This document shows positions 15,749-23,047 of a stretch of 26,192 nucleotides of DNA, one piece after another. The DNA comes from Acinetobacter sp. GTDB lineage: Bacteria > Pseudomonadota > Gammaproteobacteria > Pseudomonadales > Moraxellaceae. The stretch is from positions 1-26,192 of the forward strand of contig JASLIY010000069.1 in NCBI GenBank assembly GCA_030152675.1. Reading direction: 5' to 3'. Below the pieces are notes generated by a model that saw nothing but the letters and a program-made list of their open reading frames with translations, had not been told where the DNA came from and ran no database searches. Positions within the stretch are counted from its first letter, which is position 1. The number at the start of each line of letters is the position of its first letter. A program made the position numbers and the translations under genes.

Positions 15749-17608
15749 TTAATCCTGCTTTAAAATCTGATAAGTCCAGTTCTTACCATTCATAACATCC
15801 ATATTTAAATCCTGATAGGCACTGAGTCGATCAGCCTGAACCGCTTTGTCCGAGCATTGTGTTGCAATATGCTGAGCTGTTGGATGGATCGCGCGATAGC
15901 AGTCATTGATCTGTTGAGTAAACTGATAATACGGTGACAGAGGTAGGTGTGCCGCACTCAGAACCCGATGGGCAAGGAAATGCGCTGGAATATACTCTTG
16001 CTTGAGTTGCTTCTGATCGATGGGGAAGTTACTCCACACCGCCAATGGCGTTTCAAAATACTTCAGTTGTTTTTTCTCGGCTTTATCTTGTGCGGATGCA
16101 AAGAAGCCATAATCATCATAGACCTGTTGCAGGTTCGGCAAATGATCACCAAAGAAGATAATCAGCGTTGGACGTTCGAGTTGGCTGACGTTTTGGATCA
16201 ATTGTTTGAGTTTGTCATCTGCACGCTTCATTCCCATCAGATAGGTGTTGAGCTGTCTTTTGCTGGCATCTGAGAGACCGGGCTTGGTGAGTTGATATGC
16301 ATCGCGCCCAAAGCGATCATCGTTATACATGGGATGGTTTTCAACACTGATCGCATAGATAAACTGTGGTTGGTCGGTTTGAGTCAATTGCTGTTCAATA
16401 CTGGCATAAAGCAGATCATCATTGGCCCAGCCAGCTTGGTTAATATATTGTTTACGGTTTGCTGCGTTGGTCATATTCTCCAAGGAGATAAAACGTTGGA
16501 AGCCAAGATGTTGATAGACCGCACTCCGATTATAAAAATATTTGCCATTATTATGCATCGCTGTGGTGTTATAGCCCAGCTGGTTCATATAGTGCGGGAA
16601 TGCGTAGATTGGGCGTTTCAGTTTAGACACGTAAAGCAATTCATTTTGATTGAGTTGCACATTTAAACTGGTCAGTACTTCAAATTCGACATTCGCAGTT
16701 CCACCCCCAAAACTTGGCGACAAGACTTGTGAGATTTGATTTTGATCAATGGTCGGGGTGATGTTTTTTGGAATACTGGGATCGAGTTTTCGTGCATCCC
16801 AGTGGGATTCACTCATCACAAAGATAATATTCGGTAATGGTTGTGCTGGAGATTCAGGAGCGATTGATGCCGTTACTGGCGTGGTTGCTTCGCGCTTCAA
16901 TAACTGTTCAATTTTTTCTTTGGGAATATTCTGATTTTGGAAAATTTTGCTATTTAAGTTATCGACCGATTTTGAAAAAAAGAAAGTACTAAAGCCCAGA
17001 CTTTTAATGGTGAGATGATCACCGACCCAATCACCGCGAGTATTGGGTAAATACGTATGATAGCGGCAGATGCCTGGACGGGGTTTGCTTGCACAAGCTT
17101 CATAAAAATTATTTTTAAAATTTGCGGTAACAAAGAAACCGATGATCGACACTGATAATAAAGTATTGCCCAAAATTAATTTTTTGGGTTCACGACTTTC
17201 TTTTTTATATAACCACACCAATGCAGTAGCACTGAGCCCTAATCCAAACAATACACCGAGCATTAATAGAGTCGGTGCAGCTTTTAAGGTTTCTTGTAGC
17301 AATAAAAAATCACTTGGTACTAAGCTCGCAGCCAGATAATGTTCTTTTTGAATATTGATAAAAGTCAGCAGAAACACCACAAACTGGCTCAAAAATATTG
17401 TCGCCCAAGTCTTTCGAAGTAACAGATACAAGCCTGCAATCAAGGCATAGTTGAGTAAGATCGAAAAAGCATACTTAAAGATACGCATCTTGAATTGTGC
17501 ATAAGGCAGGGCAAAAAACTGTGAGATATTTTCTTGATATAAGAAAAAAAACAATACCGATAAAAACGCCACCAGTAAAAATACCAGTTGCTGTCTTAAG
17601 AGGGTCAT
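15749..17608 (-). CDS. LTA-synthase-like sulfatase/phosphoglycerol transferase family membrane protein
   Basis: This inner-membrane protein has hydrophobic segments in its first 170 residues (such as LVFLLVAFLSVLFFFLY, YAFSILLNYALIAGLYLLL and LMLGVLFGLGLSATALVWLY) and a periplasmic sulfatase-fold domain from about residue 265. Metal-site motifs are NIIFVMSESHWDA, a GGGTANVEFE segment whose Thr sits where LtaS has its catalytic Thr, and IIFFGDHLPN. Such proteins move phosphoglycerol or phosphoethanolamine onto envelope glycans; the Acinetobacter substrate is unknown, since these bacteria lack lipoteichoic acid. The end coordinate uses the ATG at 17608 (MTLLRQQ), three codons inside an alternative ATG at 17617. 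The gene converges on a small ORF; nadC lies upstream in the same direction with about 180 bases between. Confidence 0.8.
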   Translation of the reverse strand: MTLLRQQLVFLLVAFLSVLFFFLYQENISQFFALPYAQFKMRIFKYAFSILLNYALIAGLYLLLRKTWATIFLSQFVVFLLTFINIQKEHYLAASLVPSDFLLLQETLKAAPTLLMLGVLFGLGLSATALVWLYKKESREPKKLILGNTLLSVSIIGFFVTANFKNNFYEACASKPRPGICRYHTYLPNTRGDWVGDHLTIKSLGFSTFFFSKSVDNLNSKIFQNQNIPKEKIEQLLKREATTPVTASIAPESPAQPLPNIIFVMSESHWDARKLDPSIPKNITPTIDQNQISQVLSPSFGGGTANVEFEVLTSLNVQLNQNELLYVSKLKRPIYAFPHYMNQLGYNTTAMHNNGKYFYNRSAVYQHLGFQRFISLENMTNAANRKQYINQAGWANDDLLYASIEQQLTQTDQPQFIYAISVENHPMYNDDRFGRDAYQLTKPGLSDASKRQLNTYLMGMKRADDKLKQLIQNVSQLERPTLIIFFGDHLPNLQQVYDDYGFFASAQDKAEKKQLKYFETPLAVWSNFPIDQKQLKQEYIPAHFLAHRVLSAAHLPLSPYYQFTQQINDCYRAIHPTAQHIATQCSDKAVQADRLSAYQDLNMDVMNGKNWTYQILKQD

Positions 17609-17692
17609 GATGTTCAAAGTGGACTTAAAGGGTGGGGGGTTATTATAGGCAACGCCCTGTTTATTACAATGATGTTGTACTCAGCAGTCCAG

Positions 17693-17726
17693 CGCCTAAG
17701 ATGCCATCCTTGGTGATCTTAAGGCG
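17693..17726 (-). other. Imperfect hairpin between nadC and the LTA-synthase-like gene
   Basis: CGCCTAAGAT (17693-17702) and ATCTTAAGGCG (17716-17726) pair with a single bulge. No T tract follows on either strand. It lies 63 bases past nadC and may be a weak terminator. Confidence 0.35.
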
Positions 17727-17789
17727 TAGCCAAGTACAGTATTGTCTTGGGTGGTTTTACGAAAGGCTTTGTCGAAAAGGGACTCGAAA

Positions 17790-18641
17790 TTAGTCTGCTT
17801 GAAAGCGCATCGATAGATCGATGGCAGTCACATCTTTGGTGAGCACGCCCATCGAAATATAGTCCACACCGCTGCTCGCAACTTCACGTAGGTTGGCGAT
17901 GGTAATATTGCCAGAGGCCTCAAGCTTGCAACGACCTGCTACATGCGCCACTGCATCGATCATCTGTTGCTGACTAAAGTTATCTAGCATGACGATATCA
18001 GCTTGTGCGTCGAGCGCTTGATTGAGCTCATCCCAACTTTCGACTTCAACTTCGACTGGTTTACCGGGTGCCAGTTGGCGCGCTTGCTCGATCGCCGCAT
18101 GAATACCCCCGGCTGCCATAATATGATTTTCTTTAATTAAGAATGCATCAAAGAGACCGAGACGATGATTTTGTCCACCGCCCACGGCAACGGCATATTT
18201 TTGTGCAATGCGTAAACCGGGTAAGGTTTTGCGGGTGTCTAAGAGTCGAGTGTTCAAGCCTTCAAGTTGTTGCACATAGTGTGCGGTTTTAGTGGCCACG
18301 GCAGATAAGGTTTGGATAAAGTTGAGCGCAGGACGCTCTACCGTCAATAAACTACGCGCTGCTCCTTTGAGGGTTAAAAAAACTTCATTGGCTTGAACAC
18401 GATCGCCATCTTGTTTATGCCATCGCACTTCCACACGATGATCAAACTGTTGAATCAAAGCATCGACCCAGGGTTGACCTGCCAGAACCATGTCTTCACG
18501 ACTGAGGATACGGGCGCTGGCTTGCTGATCTTGCGGGGTGAGTAGGGCGGTAATATCCCCCTCACCAATATCTTCTTGTAGTGCGTGTTGAATATTAATT
18601 TGAATCGATTGTTCCAACAAAGATTGCGCTATAGACATCAA
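17790..18641 (-). CDS. nadC: Nicotinate-nucleotide pyrophosphorylase (quinolinate phosphoribosyltransferase)
   Basis: NadC converts quinolinate and PRPP to nicotinate mononucleotide with release of CO2, in de novo NAD synthesis. The 283-residue protein has the family signature LLDTRKTLPGLRIAQKYAVAVGGGQNHRLGLFDAFLIKENHI, the substrate-lining VEVEVESWDE and VMLDNFS segments, and the C-terminal EASGNITIANLREVASSGVDYISMGVLT. Two ATGs are in tandem (18641 and 18638); AGGGA upstream serves either. It is divergent from ampD, as in many gammaproteobacteria where nadC and ampD are neighbours. An inverted repeat lies just upstream of its ribosome binding site. Confidence 0.96.
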   Translation of the reverse strand: MMSIAQSLLEQSIQINIQHALQEDIGEGDITALLTPQDQQASARILSREDMVLAGQPWVDALIQQFDHRVEVRWHKQDGDRVQANEVFLTLKGAARSLLTVERPALNFIQTLSAVATKTAHYVQQLEGLNTRLLDTRKTLPGLRIAQKYAVAVGGGQNHRLGLFDAFLIKENHIMAAGGIHAAIEQARQLAPGKPVEVEVESWDELNQALDAQADIVMLDNFSQQQMIDAVAHVAGRCKLEASGNITIANLREVASSGVDYISMGVLTKDVTAIDLSMRFQAD

Positions 18642-18650
18642 ATATCCCTA

Positions 18651-18683
18651 TAAAATATCGCTTTAAAGTTGGGCGATATCTTA
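18651..18683. promoter_or_regulatory. Inverted repeat between nadC and ampD
   Basis: TAAAATATCGC (18651-18661) and GCGATATCTTA (18673-18683) match as an inverted repeat at 10 of 11 positions with an 11-base spacer. It ends 9 bases before the nadC ATG region. It could be an operator, or a hairpin in the nadC leader next to its ribosome binding site. No known regulator site is identified. Confidence 0.45.
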
Positions 18684-18800
18684 GCACTGTCCTCAAATCT
18701 TTGGATAAATTTTTATTTTGCTGGGATTGGCGCTAAGCTAAGCAACGCTCAATCACATCTTCCACCATTTTCGCCTTCACATAAAAATGAGGAAACCTGC

Positions 18801-19400
18801 ATGCACAGTGCTAGCAACTTTCAGATCGTCGCTGGACATATCGAGGGTGCACGACAAATTGCATCGCCAAATTTTAATGCACGTCCCGCGGGCACTGAAA
18901 TCCAACTCATCGTGATCCACAATATCAGTTTGCCACCTTCACAGTTTGGTGGTGCTTATATTGAGCAGTTTTTTCAAAATCAGTTGGATTGGTCTATACA
19001 TCCTTATTTTCAAACCATTCAAGGGATGCAAGTTTCTGCACATGTTTTGATCTTGAGAACCGGTGAAGTGCTGCAATGCGTCAATCTCAATGATCGCGCA
19101 TGGCATGCTGGGCGTTCGAGTTATTTGGGTAAAAAAGAATGTAATGATTACTCTATTGGGATCGAGCTTGAGGGCAGCGATGATACGGATTTTGAAGAGA
19201 TTCAGTATCAGCGCTTGGTTGAGGTGGTCGAGCAAATTCAAATCGCTTATCCAAAAACCGCACAGCATATTGCAGGACATTCTGATATTGCACCACAACG
19301 TAAAACTGATCCGGGTCCGCATTTTCAATGGAACCACTTTCGTGCACGTCTGCAACAAAAAAAACAAAGCCAACTGGCACCTAGATCAACCCATTTTTAA
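18801..19400 (+). CDS. ampD: 1,6-anhydro-N-acetylmuramyl-L-alanine amidase AmpD
   Basis: AmpD is the cytosolic zinc amidase that cleaves anhydromuropeptides during peptidoglycan recycling; its loss raises AmpR-controlled beta-lactamase in species with that system. The start is placed at 18801 because GAGGAAA precedes it by eight bases and the product (199 residues) then matches family length; an upstream in-frame reading from 18669 would add 44 unrelated residues. Zinc ligands are visible: H40 in LIVIHNIS, the His of AGHSDIAP, and the Asp of KTDPGP. WHAGRS is also conserved. It is divergent from nadC, and murJ starts 46 bases downstream, so ampD-murJ may be co-transcribed. Confidence 0.94.
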   Translation: MHSASNFQIVAGHIEGARQIASPNFNARPAGTEIQLIVIHNISLPPSQFGGAYIEQFFQNQLDWSIHPYFQTIQGMQVSAHVLILRTGEVLQCVNLNDRAWHAGRSSYLGKKECNDYSIGIELEGSDDTDFEEIQYQRLVEVVEQIQIAYPKTAQHIAGHSDIAPQRKTDPGPHFQWNHFRARLQQKKQSQLAPRSTHF

Positions 19401-19446
19401 GGCAGTTCAACTACAATAGCCACTTTATTTGAACAAGGGGTTGATG

Positions 19447-20988
19447 ATGGCGCTATGGCGATCCACCTTTATCGTCAGTGCAATGACGATGCTGTCACGG
19501 GTGCTTGGTTTAGTCCGTGACATGGTCTTGCTGACGGTATTTGGTGCGGGTAAAGATTTTGATACATTCGTCGTGGCATTTCGGATTCCCAACTTCTTTC
19601 GACGTTTATTTGCTGAAGGCGCATTTTCACAGGCTTTTATTCCAGTTCTGACTGAATATAAAACCCAGCGCTTGCATGCCGAAGTGCAGATCCTGATTAG
19701 TCGGGTCTTTGGTTGCTTACTCACGGTGATGTCTTTGTTAACTTTGCTGGCCATGATTGCCGCGCCAGCGATTATCTATGCTTATGCACCGGGTTTTCAC
19801 AATGATGCTGCCAAATTTGATCTCGCCGTGGATATGTTCCGTCTCACCATTCCCTATTTACTGTTTATGTCGTTAACGGCATTTGCCAGCAGTATCCTCA
19901 ACAGCTACGGATCTTTTTCAACACCGGCATTTGCCCCCGTATTGCTGAATATCGCGATGATTGCAGGGGCGTGGTGGTTGTCACCGCATATGGCTGAGCC
20001 GATCATGGCATTAGGCTGGGCTGTCGTCGTGGCTGGAATTCTGCAGTTGGCGATTCAAATTCCTGAACTCTGGCGCAAAAAGCTGCTGATTCCACCCAAA
20101 GTTGATTTTAAACACGAAGGGGTAGAGCGCATCTTAAAGCTGATGCTGCCAGCGTTGTTTGGGGTGTCCGTTACCCAGATTAATCTTTTACTGAACACGA
20201 TTTGGGCTTCGTTCATGCAGGATGGCTCGGTCTCTTGGCTGTATAGTGCCGAGCGTATGACTGAGTTGCCGTTGGGATTGATCGGGGTTGCGATTGGTAC
20301 AGTAATTTTACCGTCGTTGTCTGCCCGTAAAGCTGAACAAGATCAAGAAAAATTCAAAGGCATGATGGATTGGGCGGCACGCGTGATCGTGTTGGTGGGG
20401 GTTCCTGCCAGTATCGCGTTATTTATGTTGTCTACCCCGATCATTCAAGCCCTGTTTCAACGTGGTGCATTTGATCTTCGGGATACTGAAATGACCGCGA
20501 TGGCACTGCAATGTATGAGTGGTGGTGTGTTGGCCTTTATGTTGATCAAAGTGTTCGCACCTGGGTTTTATGCCATTCAAGATACCAAAACTCCCGTACG
20601 TGTTGGTTTTATGGCGGTGGCTGCCAATGCGATTTTAAATATCGTATTTATCGGGTTCTTTAAACTGATTGATTGGCAGGCTGAACATATGGCGTTGGCG
20701 ATTGCCTCATCAGGCTCTGCATTGGTGAATGCGGGAATGCTGTACTACTACTTACATCGACGCAATATTTTCCGTTTTGGTCCGCACTGGAAAAAATTAT
20801 TTTTACAGTTCTTGATCGCCAATATGATGATGATCGGTGCTTTATATTATGCATTGACTTGGTATGACGGTGAGCTTTCGCAATGGATACGTGCTGCTGA
20901 AGTTGCAGGACTGTGTGTGGTCGGTGCATTGGCTTATGCGATTGGATTGCTACTAACAGGCTTTCGCCCTCGTCAGTTAAAGTATTAA
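19447..20988 (+). CDS. murJ: Lipid II flippase MurJ (MviN)
   Basis: MurJ carries the peptidoglycan precursor lipid II across the inner membrane. The 513-residue protein has about fourteen hydrophobic segments and the conserved N-terminal RVLGLVRD and RIPNFFRRLFAEGAFSQAFIPVL blocks that line the central cavity. The start is set at the second of two tandem ATGs (19444 and 19447) since AGGGG lies six bases before 19447; a TTG at 19429 has no ribosome binding site. In Acinetobacter murJ borders the capsule locus, followed by converging fklB and fkpA as here. Confidence 0.96.
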   Translation: MALWRSTFIVSAMTMLSRVLGLVRDMVLLTVFGAGKDFDTFVVAFRIPNFFRRLFAEGAFSQAFIPVLTEYKTQRLHAEVQILISRVFGCLLTVMSLLTLLAMIAAPAIIYAYAPGFHNDAAKFDLAVDMFRLTIPYLLFMSLTAFASSILNSYGSFSTPAFAPVLLNIAMIAGAWWLSPHMAEPIMALGWAVVVAGILQLAIQIPELWRKKLLIPPKVDFKHEGVERILKLMLPALFGVSVTQINLLLNTIWASFMQDGSVSWLYSAERMTELPLGLIGVAIGTVILPSLSARKAEQDQEKFKGMMDWAARVIVLVGVPASIALFMLSTPIIQALFQRGAFDLRDTEMTAMALQCMSGGVLAFMLIKVFAPGFYAIQDTKTPVRVGFMAVAANAILNIVFIGFFKLIDWQAEHMALAIASSGSALVNAGMLYYYLHRRNIFRFGPHWKKLFLQFLIANMMMIGALYYALTWYDGELSQWIRAAEVAGLCVVGALAYAIGLLLTGFRPRQLKY

Positions 20989-21109
20989 CCGAGCTCTTGG
21001 TGAGAATAAAGCAATCACTGGGGAATGGGATAGACCGCATAGAAACGATAAAAGAGGAAAATGTAGAATTACAATCATCATGATAAAGTCATCACCTCCC
21101 TCAAATGCT

Positions 21110-21137
21110 GATCTCGCGCGGTGCGCCGTGCGAGATC
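21110..21137. other. Strong hairpin between convergent murJ and fklB
   Basis: GATCTCGCGCGG (21110-21121) pairs with CCGTGCGAGATC (21126-21137) over 12 positions with one G-T wobble and a TGCG loop. It lies 121 bases after murJ and 85 after fklB, so it could stop transcription from either side, but no T tract follows on either strand. Confidence 0.45.
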
Positions 21138-21222
21138 ATGCGGATTAGATATTTAATATTTTATATCAAGCTCAATATGCCACTTAAAATAATGCTGCAT
21201 ATAACATCAGATTAAACGACTA

Positions 21223-21912
21223 CTAGGGAAGAACCTTGATCAATTCGACATCAAAGATCAGGGTACTATTAGGTTCAATTGCATCACCAGAACCAATTTC
21301 ACCATAAGCCAGTTGAGCAGGAATAAAGAAGCGATATTTTGCACCTTCTTGCATCAGTTGTAGACCTTCAGTCCAACCTTGGATCACTTGGCTGACCTGA
21401 AACTCGACAGATTGATTTCGTGCGATTGAGCTATCAAAGACAGTGCCATCTAAAAGACGACCTTCATAATTGACCTCTACTCTTGAATTGGCCCGTGGTT
21501 TTTGACCTTGACCCGCTTGAATCACTTGGTACTGTAAGCCTGACTTGGTGGTGCTTACACCCGCAAGCTTTGCATTTTCACTGAGAAAAGCTTTGCCTTT
21601 TTGTGCATTGCTGGCTGCAATTTTCTTAAACTCTTCTAGCTGTTGCGCATCGCTTTGTTTCTTGTACTGGGTCAATGCTTTGGCCATGTCCTCATCGCTG
21701 AGATTGGATTTTTGTCCTGTTGAGCCTTGCTTTAAGCCTTGTATAAAGGCATCTAAATTAATATCTTTTAAGATGTCTGCGTTACTTCGACCCATGACAT
21801 AGCCATAGCTATAGCCTAATTGAGAGGGTGCTGGACTTCGGTTGTTGATCGTTTCAGCGTAGCTACTGCTACAGATCAATAAAGCAGTGATGCAAACGAA
21901 TTTATTTTTCAT
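21223..21912 (-). CDS. fklB: Periplasmic FKBP-type peptidyl-prolyl isomerase FklB
   Basis: A 229-residue FKBP isomerase exported to the periplasm. The start at 21912 gives a signal peptide (MKNKFVCITALLICSSSYA, cleavage before ETI) after GGAAA; an in-frame TTG at 21924 would start inside that site. An N-terminal helical dimerisation region (about residues 20-120, including NLSDEDMAKALTQYKKQ) precedes the FKBP domain with VNYEGRLLDGTVFDSS, VIQGWTEGLQLMQEG, the AYGE loop and IEPNSTLIFDVELI. It is the outer of two tandem FKBPs at the capsule locus edge. The symbol follows usage for that locus, not a tested function. Confidence 0.88.
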   Translation of the reverse strand: MKNKFVCITALLICSSSYAETINNRSPAPSQLGYSYGYVMGRSNADILKDINLDAFIQGLKQGSTGQKSNLSDEDMAKALTQYKKQSDAQQLEEFKKIAASNAQKGKAFLSENAKLAGVSTTKSGLQYQVIQAGQGQKPRANSRVEVNYEGRLLDGTVFDSSIARNQSVEFQVSQVIQGWTEGLQLMQEGAKYRFFIPAQLAYGEIGSGDAIEPNSTLIFDVELIKVLP

Positions 21913-22090
21913 ATTAATTTCCAAAACGTAGCGACTAAAATCTATCGCCTCAAGATGTCTATGGAGGCATTTTAATGTGAGTGATATTCAAGATTAAAAC
22001 GCAGTATATACTTATGCTTCAGATCGGGCTTAACTCAGCATAATCGAAATGAATCACGAGATATAGCTTATTTTTTTTGATATCGCGCAA

Positions 22091-22114
22091 TAAAAAGGAG
22101 AGGCTTTGCTCTCC
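22091..22114 (-). terminator. Rho-independent terminator of fkpA
   Basis: On the minus strand GGAGAG, loop CAAAGC, CTCTCC, then TTTTTA. It lies 29 bases past the fkpA stop and separates it from fklB. Confidence 0.88.
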
Positions 22115-22142
22115 GATTTATATTGAAGTGAATCTCTATAAC

Positions 22143-22874
22143 TTAGTTGGTTTTAATCACTTCAACATCGTTGATTTTAATCAATTCAACATCAAAGATG
22201 AGCGCACTATTCGGTGGGATACTGCCAGGCACACCACGTTCAGCATAGGCCAGTTTTGCAGGAATATAGAGTGTGGCTTTAGCACCTTCTTGCATGTGCT
22301 GTAAGCCTTCAGTCCAACCTGGAATCACTTGATTGAGTTTAAAATCAATCGGTGCGCCGCGGGTATATGAACTGTCAAATACTTTGCCGTCTAGCAATTG
22401 ACCTTTGTAATGCACAGTGACCATAGAATCAGCAGTTGGTTTTTTACCAGTTCCGGGCTGGGTAATTTTATATTGCAAACCAGATGCAGTCGTGATGACA
22501 TCTGCTTTCTTGGCATTTTCTGCAAAAAACTTCTGACTTTCAGTATCCGCAGTTTGGGCACTGGTTACTTGTTTTTGTTGCATTTCTTTCTGAAACTCAA
22601 CATAAGCAGCCTGCAGTTCTTCTTCGTTATAGGCAGGCGCTTCATGTGCATGTCCTGCGCGTATACCCGCAACAAAGGTGTTTACGTCAAGTTCAGGAGG
22701 GGTTTGGCTCGCCACTTCATAACCGAGCGCATAACTGATTTTTTCAACAGGTTTTGCATCCGCACTCATTTTGACACTAGACATCGTCGCTGGTGATTTC
22801 GAGGCATAATACACAGGTACAAGTGCAGCGCCGCCTAAAAGTACTGCAATGGTGATGGGTAAGGCTTTACTCAT
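22143..22874 (-). CDS. fkpA: FKBP-type peptidyl-prolyl isomerase FkpA
   Basis: A 243-residue FKBP with the same helical N-terminal region plus FKBP domain as its neighbour (VHYKGQLLDGKVFDSS, VIPGWTEGLQHMQEG, IPPNSALIFDVELI). The start is set at 22874, giving MSKALPITIAVLLGGAALVPVYYA, a hydrophobic segment that may be an uncleaved anchor or signal peptide; a longer reading from 22937 would add 21 basic residues and lacks a ribosome binding site. The first Gly of the usual AYGERG loop is Ala here (AYAERG). The C-terminus ends in a short repeat-like tail (DVELIKINDVEVIKTN). It has its own terminator and is separate from wzc, 173 bases away. Confidence 0.88.
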   Translation of the reverse strand: MSKALPITIAVLLGGAALVPVYYASKSPATMSSVKMSADAKPVEKISYALGYEVASQTPPELDVNTFVAGIRAGHAHEAPAYNEEELQAAYVEFQKEMQQKQVTSAQTADTESQKFFAENAKKADVITTASGLQYKITQPGTGKKPTADSMVTVHYKGQLLDGKVFDSSYTRGAPIDFKLNQVIPGWTEGLQHMQEGAKATLYIPAKLAYAERGVPGSIPPNSALIFDVELIKINDVEVIKTN

Positions 22875-23005
22875 AAGGTGTCTCAATTTTAATCTTAAAA
22901 AACGAAGGATCAACTTAACTCTGAATGCTTGAAGCATAGCGCTTATTGAGTGAAAACTATATTTATTTTCAGTTGAATCTACTCAAAATATACAGCTTTC
23001 ATCAT

Positions 23006-23034
23006 AAAAAAAGCTAGATATTGAATCTAGCTTT
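23006..23034 (-). terminator. Terminator of the wza-wzb-wzc operon
   Basis: AAAGCTAGAT and ATCTAGCTTT (23010-23019 and 23025-23034) around a 5-base loop; on the minus strand a T run reaching 23006 follows. It lies 14 bases past the wzc stop. Confidence 0.93.
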
Positions 23035-23047
23035 ACTTCAGCGCAAC

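Noticed and set aside
18669..18800. Longer start of ampD
   Set aside because: It adds 44 residues not typical of AmpD, while GAGGAAA precedes the ATG at 18801.
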